This document shows positions 1 through 6,776 of a DNA stretch of 29,931 bases, one piece after another. The stretch comes from CAZOHN01 sp964579325. Lineage in GTDB: Bacteria > Pseudomonadota > Alphaproteobacteria > Rhodobacterales > Rhodobacteraceae. The DNA lies in contig CAZOHN010000020.1 in assembly GCA_964579325.1 (NCBI GenBank), forward strand, positions 1-29,931, written 5' to 3'. The position numbers were made by a program, and so were the translations under genes. The notes below the pieces were generated by a model. That model saw nothing but the letters and a program-made list of their open reading frames with translations. It did not search any database and was not told the DNA's origin. Numbering within the stretch: position 1 is the first letter of the stretch; every line of letters begins with the position of its first letter.

Positions 1-58
1 CGGCGATCACGACGGCTGCCGCATCTACCGCCATTCCCGCCCGGAGCCCCGCGCATGA
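1..58 (+). CDS. 3' end of an upstream gene (partial)
   Basis: An open frame enters from the left edge and ends in TGA at 56-58, giving an 18-residue tail that starts GDHDGCRIYRHSRPEPRA. The stop overlaps the ATG of the chorismate mutase gene (ATGA), a common sign of translational coupling in this operon. In Rhodobacterales a GNAT-type acetyltransferase gene often lies between ffh and the chorismate mutase gene, and the tail would fit its C-terminus. That identification rests on synteny only, because too little of the protein is present. Confidence 0.45.
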   Translation, partial: GDHDGCRIYRHSRPEPRA

Positions 59-402
59 CCGATCCCGCCGCCCGCGCCGCCGATCTTCTGAAGGACCACC
101 GCGAGTCGATCGACCGGCTCGACGCGATCCTGGTGTTCACGCTGGCAGAGCGGTTCAAGCACACCCAAGCGGTGGGCAGCCTCAAGGCAACCCACAGCCT
201 TCCGCCGTCCGACCCCGCACGGGAAGCGCAGCAGATCGCCCGGCTCGAGCGCCTCGCCCTCGAAGCCGACCTCGACCCCGAATTCGCGCGGAAGTTCCTC
301 GCGTTCATCATCTCGGAAGTGATCCGTCACCACGAGAAGCACCAGTCGTCCGGCGCCCCTGCCGGCGCCGAAACCAAAGAGACAGTTCAAGGAGACAACT
401 GA
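55..402 (+). CDS. chorismate mutase, AroQ class
   Basis: A 115-residue protein with the AroQ all-helical chorismate mutase pattern. Helix 1 carries the R-xx-IDRLDA core (about residues 16-23). It is followed by a VGSLKATHSLPPSDPAREAQ segment (residues 40-59), then LDPEFARKFLAFIISEVIRH near residues 72-91. The enzyme converts chorismate to prephenate for phenylalanine and tyrosine synthesis in the cytoplasm. It is a free-standing, single-domain form, close to the usual length of about 95-110 residues. The ATG overlaps the preceding stop, and the stop lies 1 nt before the rpsP start, so it is co-transcribed with ribosomal protein genes, an arrangement common in Rhodobacterales. The role of this linkage is unknown. 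The family call is firm; which physiological route it serves is inferred. Confidence 0.9.
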   Translation: MTDPAARAADLLKDHRESIDRLDAILVFTLAERFKHTQAVGSLKATHSLPPSDPAREAQQIARLERLALEADLDPEFARKFLAFIISEVIRHHEKHQSSGAPAGAETKETVQGDN

Positions 403-403
403 C

Positions 404-757
404 ATGGCCATGAAGATCCGCCTTGCCCGCGGGGGCAGCAAGAAGCGCCCGTTCTATTCGATCGTCGCCTCCGACAGCCGGATGCCCCGCGACGGCCGCT
501 TCCTCGAGAAGCTCGGCACCTACAACCCGCTCCTGCCGAAGGACAGCGAGGATCGGGTGAAGATGGACATCGACCGCGTGAAGCATTGGCTCGGCCTCGG
601 CGCCCAGCCGACCGACCGCATCGCCCGCATGCTCGAAGCCGCCGGCGCGATGCCGAAGAAGGCCCGCGCGAACCTCAAGAAGGGCGAGCCCGGCAAGGCC
701 GCCAAGGAGCGCGCCGAGCAGAAGGCCGCGCGCGCGGCCGAGGCGTCCGCCGAGTGA
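404..757 (+). CDS. rpsP: 30S ribosomal protein S16
   Basis: A 117-residue protein opening MAMKIRLARGGSKKRPFYSI, which is the S16 N-terminus, followed by VASDSRMPRDGRFLEKLGTY and the WLGLGAQPTDRIARMLEAAG segment. S16 binds 16S rRNA early in 30S assembly. The last 30 residues or so form an Ala/Lys/Glu-rich tail, typical of alphaproteobacterial S16 and likely disordered. The start has a clear AAGGAG Shine-Dalgarno 9 nt upstream. It is the first ribosomal gene of the conserved rpsP-rimM-trmD-rplS cluster, here preceded by chorismate mutase. Confidence 0.97.
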   Translation: MAMKIRLARGGSKKRPFYSIVASDSRMPRDGRFLEKLGTYNPLLPKDSEDRVKMDIDRVKHWLGLGAQPTDRIARMLEAAGAMPKKARANLKKGEPGKAAKERAEQKAARAAEASAE

Positions 758-785
758 TGCTTGCCCCGCACGCCGGGGGTGACCG

Positions 786-1292
786 TTGAGCGGTCCGCGC
801 GTTTGCGTGGGCGCGCTTGGCGGAGCCTTCGGCGTGCGCGGCGAGGTCAGGGTCAAGAGCTTCTGCTCCGAGCCCGAGGCCATCGCCCGCTACGCCCCCC
901 TCCATACCGAGGACGGCCGCCGTACTTTCGACATCGAGATCACGCGCTCGATCCCGGGGGGATTCGCGGTGCGGTTGAGTGGCGTGTCGACGAAGGAGGA
1001 GGCCGACGCCTTACGTGGCGTCAGCCTCTACGCCGACCGCGACCGACTTCCACAGCTTCCCGACGACGAGTTCTACCATGCGGATCTGATCGGGCTTGAA
1101 GTGCTTGATACAGGGGGGAAATCGCTCGGTCGCGTGACCGCCGTGCACAATCATGGCGCGACCGACCTTCTGGAAATCCGCGCATCAGGCCAGAAAGATG
1201 CCTTATTGTTGCCATTCACCAAGGCAATCGTGCCAACCGTGGACCTCGCAGCAGGCCGCCTGATCGCAGACCCGCCAGAAGGACTAGGTTAA
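786..1292 (+). CDS. rimM: ribosome maturation factor RimM
   Basis: A 168-residue RimM. The N-terminal RimM domain begins RVCVGALGGAFGVRGEVRVK (from about residue 4), and the C-terminal PRC-barrel part contains FYHADLIGLEVLDTGGKSLG (from about residue 96) and LLLPFTKAIVPTVDL. RimM binds S19 in the 30S head and helps 16S processing and 30S assembly. The only start that keeps the conserved N-terminus is TTG at 786, preceded by a GGGGGTGA purine run, so a TTG start is likely. The stop codon shares its final A with the ATG of the next gene (TAATG), suggesting coupled translation. Confidence 0.93.
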   Translation: MSGPRVCVGALGGAFGVRGEVRVKSFCSEPEAIARYAPLHTEDGRRTFDIEITRSIPGGFAVRLSGVSTKEEADALRGVSLYADRDRLPQLPDDEFYHADLIGLEVLDTGGKSLGRVTAVHNHGATDLLEIRASGQKDALLLPFTKAIVPTVDLAAGRLIADPPEGLG

Positions 1293-2206
1293 TGCCACTC
1301 CGCGACCGCGCGTTCTTCGCCACCTCGGCGCTCCTCTACATGGGCCCGCTCTACGCCGGCCTGTCGGGGCACGGCTTTGACACGATCCCCCTCTTCGCCG
1401 TGATCTTCATGCTCTGGTTGCACGTTGCTCGACCCGGCGACTGGCCTGCCACACGGGCGCAGTGGACTTCCCCCCGCGCACTGGCATGGCCGCTTCTGCT
1501 CTTTGCGGGCCAGATGGCCGTGGTCGCGTTCTGCCTGGTTGTCGGGCGCGGCATCGGCGGGTTGTTCGGCTTCACGCCGGCTCTGCCCTTCGTCTTCACG
1601 CTGCTGATGTCGATGCTCGCCATCGGCGCGGCGCGGCTACTGCAACGCTCGGAAACTCCGTCGTCGGCGGCCGAACTCGACGGCAGCCTTCAGTTCGGGT
1701 CATGCATCCTCGACATGCCCTCGATGGGCCGGGAACAGAAAGCCGACAAGGGCGAGATCGCCGCCGCGGTCATGGACGCCCTGCGAGCCCTTCCGGCGCA
1801 CGGGGCAACCCGGGCCGAAATCGCACCCTACGTGGACTTCGCCGAGCGATCTGCGATCGTGGACGAGCTCCTCACCGAGTTGGCTGAAGCCGAGGCAGCA
1901 CACCTGCCCTTCGTGCAGACCCAGGCGGCCCTTGCGCTCAGACCCGTCACCGCCCGTCGGTTGGTTGCCGACGGCCGCTTCGGCCCGGCGATCGCCCGTA
2001 GCCTTGCAAGCCGAGTGCCGAACCTGGTGCAGGAGGTCGCGATCGACCTGCGCAAGCTGCTGCCTGTCACGCCCGGACTTGCGGCCGCGATCCCCAGCAC
2101 GATCCGCCTGCAATCCATTGCAGCCGACTTCGAGAGCCGCGATCCTTTCGTTGCGCGCGCGCTGCGCACGCTGGCCGAAGACGTGTCGCAACCGAAGGTC
2201 GCCTGA
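1292..2206 (+). CDS. conserved membrane protein of unknown function between rimM and trmD
   Basis: A 304-residue protein I cannot assign to a named family. The first 115 or so residues contain about four hydrophobic segments (near 8-26, 29-45, 66-86 and 95-113). The rest is soluble, alanine-rich and helical, with an Asp/Glu-rich DKGEIAAAVMDALRALP stretch near residue 153 and a basic RRLVADGRFGPAIARSLASR part near 222. An AAGGA Shine-Dalgarno lies 8 nt before the ATG, which overlaps the rimM stop. GC-rich third positions match the neighbours. Its place inside the otherwise canonical rpsP-rimM-trmD-rplS operon suggests a role connected to membranes or ribosomes, but that is only inference. Confidence 0.85.
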   Translation: MPLRDRAFFATSALLYMGPLYAGLSGHGFDTIPLFAVIFMLWLHVARPGDWPATRAQWTSPRALAWPLLLFAGQMAVVAFCLVVGRGIGGLFGFTPALPFVFTLLMSMLAIGAARLLQRSETPSSAAELDGSLQFGSCILDMPSMGREQKADKGEIAAAVMDALRALPAHGATRAEIAPYVDFAERSAIVDELLTELAEAEAAHLPFVQTQAALALRPVTARRLVADGRFGPAIARSLASRVPNLVQEVAIDLRKLLPVTPGLAAAIPSTIRLQSIAADFESRDPFVARALRTLAEDVSQPKVA

Positions 2207-2264
2207 CCCCCGACCCCAGAACGACGCGCGACGAGCCTCGGCCCGCCCTGACCCAGCGGCGCCG

Positions 2265-2287
2265 GGGCTTCCGTTTGACGAAAGCCC
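2265..2287 (+). promoter_or_regulatory. hairpin immediately before trmD
   Basis: GGGCTT (2265-2270) pairs with AAGCCC (2282-2287), and CGT (2272-2274) pairs with ACG (2278-2280) around a TTG loop, leaving one C/A mismatch. The hairpin ends exactly at an in-frame ATG (2288) that has no Shine-Dalgarno, which favours the downstream ATG at 2306 as the trmD start. It could lower trmD translation relative to the ribosomal protein genes. There is no T-run, so it is not a classical terminator. Confidence 0.35.
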
Positions 2288-2305
2288 ATGCGAGAAGCCC
2301 GGCCC

Positions 2306-3208
2306 ATGAGCGAGACGCCGAAATCTCCCGGGCAAACCGGCTCTGCCGTGCCGGCAAGGTCGCACGGGCGCCTGCGCATGACGCCGACGCTCACGCCTCG
2401 CGATCTGATGGAGGAACGTCCGCAGCTCAAGGGCGCCTGGGTGGCAAAGGTGATCACGCTGCTTCCGGAGGCTTTTCCCGGCGTTCTGGGGCTTTCGCTG
2501 ACTGGAAAGGCGCTCGATACCGGGCTCTGGGCACTGGAGACGATCGACCTGCGCAGCTTCGGCGAAGGCCGGCACCGCGACGTTGACGACACGCCCGCCG
2601 GGGGAGGCGCTGGGATGGTGCTGCGCGCGGACGTCGTGGCGCGCGGCCTCGACGCGGCTGCGGCGGGCACTCCGTCCGACCGATCGAGATGGCCGGTGAT
2701 CTACCTCAGCCCGCGCGGGAGACCGTTCTGCCAGGCGGACGCGCGACGCCTGGCGCAGTGCGACGGCCTGACCCTGCTGTGCGGGCGCTTCGAGGGCGTG
2801 GACCAGCGCGTTCTCGATGCCTATTCGTTGGAGGAACTCAGCCTTGGCGATTTCGTCCTGACAGGAGGCGAGATCGCTGCACAAGCCTTGATCGACGCGA
2901 CGGTCCGGCTTATACCCCGCGTGCTCGGGAATCAGGTGTCCACCGAAGAGGAGTCCTTCTCCGACGGACTTCTGGAGCACCCGCAGTATACAAGACCCGC
3001 CGATTGGCTCGGCCGCGCGATCCCCGAGGTTCTGCTCTCGGGGCATCATGCGCGGGTTTCGTCGTGGCGGAAGGAAGAGGCCGAAAGGCTGACGAGAGAA
3101 CGGCGACCCGACCTCTGGCGGGCCTGGTGCGAGGCACATGGGCGCGACCCCGAGGATACCGGTGAGCACCAACATCCGCGGAAGCAACCGCGCGTAAAGA
3201 AGGACTGA
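2306..3208 (+). CDS. trmD: tRNA (guanine-N1)-methyltransferase TrmD
   Basis: A 300-residue TrmD of the SPOUT class, which methylates G37 of tRNAs using S-adenosylmethionine and prevents +1 frameshifting. The knot region is clear: LLCGRFEGVDQRVLDAY, then ELSLGDFVLTGGEIAAQAL and IPRVLGNQ. The C-terminal domain has LLEHPQYTRPADW and LLSGHHARVSSWRKEEAERL. The N-terminal 25 or so residues before LKGAWVAKVITLLPEAFPG are an extension typical of Rhodobacterales. I chose ATG 2306, with GAGAAG 8 nt upstream, over ATG 2288, which abuts a hairpin and lacks a ribosome site; the difference is six residues. Its stop lies just before rplS. Confidence 0.94.
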   Translation: MSETPKSPGQTGSAVPARSHGRLRMTPTLTPRDLMEERPQLKGAWVAKVITLLPEAFPGVLGLSLTGKALDTGLWALETIDLRSFGEGRHRDVDDTPAGGGAGMVLRADVVARGLDAAAAGTPSDRSRWPVIYLSPRGRPFCQADARRLAQCDGLTLLCGRFEGVDQRVLDAYSLEELSLGDFVLTGGEIAAQALIDATVRLIPRVLGNQVSTEEESFSDGLLEHPQYTRPADWLGRAIPEVLLSGHHARVSSWRKEEAERLTRERRPDLWRAWCEAHGRDPEDTGEHQHPRKQPRVKKD

Positions 3209-3212
3209 TGCG

Positions 3213-3587
3213 ATGGACCTGATCGCGCAAATAGAAGCCGAGCAGATTGCGAAGCTCGGCAAGACGATTCCCGACTTCAAGCCCGGCGACACGATCCGCG
3301 TTGGCTTCAAGGTAACCGAGGGCACCAGGAGCCGCGTGCAGAACTACGAAGGTGTCTGCATCAGCCGCAAGAACGGCCACGGCATCGCCGGTTCGTTCAC
3401 GGTGCGCAAGATCTCGTTCGGCGAAGGCGTCGAGCGTGTCTTCCCGCTGTTCTCGACCAACATCGATTCGATCGAGGTGGTCCGCCGCGGCCGCGTGCGC
3501 CGCGCAAAGCTCTATTACCTCCGCAACCGCCGCGGAAAGTCGGCGCGCATTGCGGAGCAGACCAACTACAAAGAAAAGTCCGAGTAA
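3213..3587 (+). CDS. rplS: 50S ribosomal protein L19
   Basis: A 124-residue L19, a protein at the 30S-50S interface. It shows IPDFKPGDTIRVGFKVTEGT, then RVQNYEGVCISRKNGHGIAG, FTVRKISFGEGVERVFPLFS and VVRRGRVRRAKLYYLRNRRG, which together cover the whole family signature. An AAGGA ribosome site inside the end of trmD precedes the ATG by 8 nt. It is the classic last member of the rpsP-rimM-trmD-rplS operon, with rpmE following 12 nt after its stop. Confidence 0.97.
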   Translation: MDLIAQIEAEQIAKLGKTIPDFKPGDTIRVGFKVTEGTRSRVQNYEGVCISRKNGHGIAGSFTVRKISFGEGVERVFPLFSTNIDSIEVVRRGRVRRAKLYYLRNRRGKSARIAEQTNYKEKSE

Positions 3588-3599
3588 GGAGCCTCAGCC

Positions 3600-3821
3600 A
3601 TGAAAAAGGGCATTCACCCCGAATACCACGTCATCAACGTCAAGATGACCGATGGCACCGTGTTCCAGACCATGTCGACCTGGGGCAAGGAAGGCGACCA
3701 GCTGGCGCTGGACATCGACCCGTTGGTGCATCCGGCCTGGACCGGCGGCAACGCCAAGCTGATGGACGCCGGCGGCCGCGTGTCGAAGTTCAAGAACAAG
3801 TACGCTGGCCTCGGCTTCTGA
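3600..3821 (+). CDS. rpmE: 50S ribosomal protein L31, cysteine-free form
   Basis: A 73-residue L31 beginning MKKGIHPEYHVINVKMTDGT and ending GGRVSKFKNKYAGLGF. The protein has no cysteine at all, so it is of the zinc-independent (C-) type, which should not serve as a zinc store. A strong AAGGAG lies 8 nt before the ATG. It is the last gene of the translation operon and is followed by a hairpin and T-run. Confidence 0.95.
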   Translation: MKKGIHPEYHVINVKMTDGTVFQTMSTWGKEGDQLALDIDPLVHPAWTGGNAKLMDAGGRVSKFKNKYAGLGF

Positions 3822-3865
3822 ACCCATCGCGCTTTTCAAGCGAGCGCACACAACATATAGTGACG

Positions 3866-3891
3866 GCGCGCCGGGCCACTGGCGCGCTTTT
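3866..3891 (+). terminator. rho-independent terminator after rpmE
   Basis: A perfect 7-bp stem, GCGCGCC (3866-3872) and GGCGCGC (3881-3887), encloses an 8-nt loop and is followed by TTTT. It lies 44 nt after the rpmE stop and before mipZ, and probably ends the rpsP-rpmE operon. Confidence 0.7.
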
Positions 3892-3920
3892 CGATTCCGG
3901 GCGGGCTTGGGGGCAGATCC

Positions 3921-4730
3921 GTGGCGCATATCATCGTCGTCGGCAACGAAAAGGGCGGGTCCGGCAAGTCCACCACCTCGATGCATGTGGCCACTGCGCT
4001 CGCGCGGCTCGGCTTCCGAGTGGGCGCGCTCGACCTCGACCTGCGGCAGAGAAGCTTCGGCCGTTATGTCGAGAACCGCCGTGCCTATGCAGAGCGGAAT
4101 GGCCTCTCCCTTCCAACGCCGGACTACCGCGAGCTTCCCGAGATCGACCCTTCAACGCTCTCTCCGGGTGAGAACGCCTTCGACCGGCGGCTGTCACAGG
4201 CCGTCGCCGGACTCGAGCAGGACACCGACTTCATTGTGATCGACTGCCCCGGCTCGCATACAAGGCTGAGCCAGGTGGCGCATTCGCTGGCCGATACGCT
4301 GATCACGCCGCTGAACGACAGCTTCATCGACTTCGACCTGCTGGCCCGGACCGATCCGGACACCAACAAGGTCCTCGGGCCGTCGATCTATTCGGAGATG
4401 GTGTGGAATGCGCGCCAGTTGCGGGCGCAGGCGGGGCTGAAGCCGATCGACTGGGTTGTGTGCCGCAACCGTGTCGGCGCCCAGGCGATGCACAACAAGA
4501 AGAAGATGGCGGATGCGCTTCAGGCGCTGGCGCGGCGGATCGGGTTCCGGGTCGTCCCGGGATTCAACGAGCGTGTCATCTTCCGCGAGCTCTTCCCGAA
4601 CGGCCTGACGCTTCTCGACCTGCGCGACCTGGGCGTGACAAACCTGAACGTCTCGAACATCGCCGCGCGGCAGGAGCTCCGCGACCTGATCCGGGAGCTC
4701 AGGCTGCCTGAAGTTCAGCCTGCATTCTGA
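3921..4730 (+). CDS. mipZ: division-site positioning ATPase MipZ (ParA/MinD superfamily)
   Basis: A 269-residue ParA-type ATPase. The deviant Walker A, GNEKGGSGKSTTS, holds the signature Lys11 and the P-loop Lys16; ALDLDLRQRSFGRYVENR follows (Walker A' region), then FIVIDCPGSHTRLSQVAHS (Walker B). Distinctive MipZ pieces are ITPLNDSFIDFDLL, DWVVCRNRVGAQAMHNKKKM, RVIFRELFPNGLTLLDL and IAARQELRDLIRELRL, all matching what I recall of Caulobacter MipZ. In that family a gradient from pole-bound ParB inhibits FtsZ away from midcell. It starts at GTG 3921 with a GGGGG run about 8 nt upstream. Its 3' end overlaps the convergent small ORF by 32 nt. The chromosome-segregation role is inferred from the family. 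Confidence 0.87.
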   Translation: MAHIIVVGNEKGGSGKSTTSMHVATALARLGFRVGALDLDLRQRSFGRYVENRRAYAERNGLSLPTPDYRELPEIDPSTLSPGENAFDRRLSQAVAGLEQDTDFIVIDCPGSHTRLSQVAHSLADTLITPLNDSFIDFDLLARTDPDTNKVLGPSIYSEMVWNARQLRAQAGLKPIDWVVCRNRVGAQAMHNKKKMADALQALARRIGFRVVPGFNERVIFRELFPNGLTLLDLRDLGVTNLNVSNIAARQELRDLIRELRLPEVQPAF

Positions 4731-4866
4731 CGACCGCGAAGAACGTTGGCTGGCGGACGGGGCGCTGCGCGCTGCGCGCCAGCGTCTCGAAGCGCTGCTC
4801 GTAGCGATCGTCCAGCGAAACGTCCTTGCCGCTTGAACGGGCGATGATGTCCTGGATCACTTTCAT
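4699..4866 (-). CDS. small protein of unknown function convergent with mipZ
   Basis: A 55-residue ORF starting MKVIQDIIARSSGKDVSLDD and ending VVRMQAELQAA. The ATG at 4866 has a strong GGAGG 8 nt upstream, and codon third positions are mostly G/C, like the neighbours. No signal peptide or membrane segment is visible; it looks cytoplasmic and charged. An in-frame ATG ten codons upstream (4896) is less likely because the good ribosome site lies between the two. The last 32 nt overlap the 3' end of mipZ on the other strand. I recognise no family. That it is a real gene is an inference from ribosome site and codon use. Confidence 0.6.
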   Translation of the reverse strand: MKVIQDIIARSSGKDVSLDDRYEQRFETLARSAQRPVRQPTFFAVVRMQAELQAA

Positions 4867-5003
4867 CGGTCGGTCCTCCATTTCGGTTGAGGTCAAGGTG
4901 CCCGGCAGGCAGGGCGCAAGCAGGACCTGTCCGTGAAATTTTCAGGAAAGTTCGTCCGAAACCGTGGCGAATTGGGGCGCCCAGGAGGCGTGCCGAAGCG
5001 CAC

Positions 5004-6530
5004 TCAACCTCCGTTTGCGCGCCGCACCGCCTCTGCGAATGCGCGGGAGTCGACCGCCAGGTTGCCCGAGGTGAATGTGACATTCTTCTCCTCGCGATCG
5101 AAGAACTGGCTGTCCACCGCGATCACACGGTAGCTGTCGCCGACGCGAAGCAGGACTGGCGAGCCGCTGTCGCCTTGAGTGGTATCGCATTCGTGCAGGA
5201 TCGTGGAATCGGCATAGGCATCGGTGACCCGGCAGCCAAGGTGGCCCGACAGGTTGTCGCCGGTGTCCCAACTGTAGCCGGCCTGGTCGACGACGAGGCC
5301 ACCGCTGTCGATCGCCGCAATGTCGATTGGGCCGAGCACGTGGACGTCGAGGAAACCGACCGTCAGACCCAGGTCGCGGTCGAGCGTGACGAGGCCCCAG
5401 TCGGTGCCGTTGCCCCGGCCTGCCGGCCGGGTCTCGGTCGCGTAGTCCGGCGCGAACTCGCCGGCCACGACGCGCGCCTTGGCCACATAGCGCCCGCCAC
5501 GCTGGCCGGCGAAGAAGTACTCCGGCAGAACGGTGACCGTGCCATCGTCGGTAAGGCAATGCCCGGCGGTCAGGACGGTGCGCGACCCCACCAGCACGCC
5601 CGAGCAATCGCCGTTGTCACCGGTGAGCCGCCCGATCGTCCGCCAGGGCATAACGGTCGGGTCGGGCAGGAACCGGTCGTCCCTCCCAAAGAAGTGGTCC
5701 GACGCCTGGACAGGGCGCCCACGTCCGACACAGTCGGCGGTGTCGCTGAACGCTTCGCAGGTCCCGGTGCCCTGCCCCGGTTCGTCGCAGCGCCTGTCGA
5801 AGGCGGTGACGCAGCTGTTGTCGCGGTTGCGCAGGAATGCCACCGGGGCGCAGTCGGTCGTGTCGCTGCCCGAGATGCAGTAGTCGAGGCCGATCCCGGG
5901 CTCGTCGCACTCGTTGTCGCCCGCGTATCGGCAGGTGTCGTCGCCCCCCGCCGCCAGCGCACGGCAGTCGGCAGCATCGGTGCCGGAATCGCAAAAACCC
6001 GTGCCCCCGAAACCGGCATCGTCGCATTCGCGATCATTCGCATACTCGCAGCTGTCGTTTCCGAGTTGTCGGCGGATGTCCTTGGGCAGGAGTGCCATCA
6101 GCCTGGCGAGGGCTTGCGACGGGGTTTCTGCCCCCCGGCAATCGGTCGCGTCGGTTCCATCACGGCAAAGGCCGGAAGTATTGTGGAACCGCGGCTCGTC
6201 GCATTCGGCGTCGTTGGCGTAGACACAGCTGTCGTCGCTCTGCCGCGCTGCGAGACGTGCGCAGTCGAAGGTGTCGCTGCCAGCCGTGCAGGCCCCGCCA
6301 CCGCCATACCGCGCCTCGTCGCACTGGTAGTCGAAGGCGAACTCGCACGTCGCGGTGGCGGCGATTGCCCGGCAATCGGTCGCGTCGGTACCGTCGGAGC
6401 AGGCGGCGCCACCGCCATAGCGGCCTTCGTCGCATTCGCCGTCGCGGGCATATTCGCAGCTGTCGTTGTCGGCCCAGGCCGCTTGCGAGACGACGAGAAG
6501 GGCGCACAACGCGATGACAAGGACCCGCAA
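5004..6530 (-). CDS. secreted trypsin-like serine protease with six four-cysteine acidic repeats
   Basis: Starting at TTG 6530, the product is 508 residues with a signal peptide MRVLVIALCALLVVSQAAWA cleaved after about residue 20. Residues 25-267 hold six repeats of C-x7-C-D-(E/D)-x7-9-C-x2-(G/F)-(T/S)-D-x2-D-C, each about 30 residues, with a short helical linker between repeats 3 and 4. The rest is an S1 (chymotrypsin-fold) protease domain: His324 in VLTAGHC, Asp377 in TDWGLVTL and Ser455 in TTQGDSGSPV form a complete triad. The acidic four-Cys repeats recall LDL-receptor class A modules but have four, not six, cysteines; disulfides and calcium binding are guesses. TTG 6530 has GGAGG 6 nt upstream. 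The ATG at 6593 has no ribosome site, overlaps a likely promoter and would put 21 extra residues before the signal peptide. The substrate is unknown. Confidence 0.88.
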   Translation of the reverse strand: MRVLVIALCALLVVSQAAWADNDSCEYARDGECDEGRYGGGAACSDGTDATDCRAIAATATCEFAFDYQCDEARYGGGGACTAGSDTFDCARLAARQSDDSCVYANDAECDEPRFHNTSGLCRDGTDATDCRGAETPSQALARLMALLPKDIRRQLGNDSCEYANDRECDDAGFGGTGFCDSGTDAADCRALAAGGDDTCRYAGDNECDEPGIGLDYCISGSDTTDCAPVAFLRNRDNSCVTAFDRRCDEPGQGTGTCEAFSDTADCVGRGRPVQASDHFFGRDDRFLPDPTVMPWRTIGRLTGDNGDCSGVLVGSRTVLTAGHCLTDDGTVTVLPEYFFAGQRGGRYVAKARVVAGEFAPDYATETRPAGRGNGTDWGLVTLDRDLGLTVGFLDVHVLGPIDIAAIDSGGLVVDQAGYSWDTGDNLSGHLGCRVTDAYADSTILHECDTTQGDSGSPVLLRVGDSYRVIAVDSQFFDREEKNVTFTSGNLAVDSRAFAEAVRRANGG

Positions 6531-6576
6531 GAAACACCTCCGTCCCAGGGCCCGCCTCTGACGCTGCCCGCCGCCA

Positions 6577-6604
6577 AATATCCAGATTTCCACCGCGCAG
6601 GCAA
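6577..6604 (-). promoter_or_regulatory. candidate sigma70 promoter for the repeat protease
   Basis: On the minus strand TTGCCT (6604-6599) and GATATT (6582-6577) are separated by 16 bp, each matching four of six consensus bases. This would start transcription about 40 nt before the TTG start at 6530. It stands out as the only AT-rich spot in the stretch, but it is not experimentally supported. Confidence 0.35.
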
Positions 6605-6652
6605 ACCGCCAGTGGGACCGCAGCCGAACTTCAGGGAATGCAGGGAATGGGA

Positions 6653-6729
6653 TGGCGGACCCGGAGCGATTCGAACGCCCGACCCCCAGATTCGTAGTCT
6701 GGTGCTCTATCCAGCTGAGCTACGGGTCC
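6653..6729 (-). tRNA. tRNA-Arg (anticodon ACG)
   Basis: Read on the minus strand, the acceptor GGACCCG pairs with CGGGTCC. There is a D-arm GCTC...GAGC, an anticodon stem CCAGA/TCTGG around the loop CTACGAA (anticodon ACG), a T-arm GGGCG/CGCTC with loop TTCGAAT, discriminator G and an encoded CCA at 6655-6653. ACG is normally edited to ICG by TadA and then reads CGU, CGC and CGA codons. It lies 47 nt after the stop of the histidine kinase gene, on the same strand. Confidence 0.97.
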
Positions 6730-6739
6730 GTGGTCGCGG

Positions 6740-6768
6740 CATGTAACGCCCGGGGCGGAGCGTTGCAA
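6740..6768 (-). promoter_or_regulatory. candidate promoter for tRNA-Arg
   Basis: On the minus strand TTGCAA (6768-6763) and TACATG (6745-6740) are spaced 17 bp apart, ending 10 nt before the mature 5' end of the tRNA. The -35 matches four of six and the -10 three of six consensus bases, so this is suggestive only. Read-through from the kinase gene is the alternative. Confidence 0.35.
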
Positions 6769-6776
6769 GGCCCTAT

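Noticed and set aside
1700..3325. Minus-strand open frame of about 541 codons across trmD
   Set aside because: It covers two well-supported plus-strand genes and has no recognisable protein content.
4887..6746. Long plus-strand open frame of about 619 codons opposite the protease gene
   Set aside because: It is antisense to a gene with a complete protease triad and repeats, lacks a ribosome site and shows no motif. High GC creates long open frames on the opposite strand.
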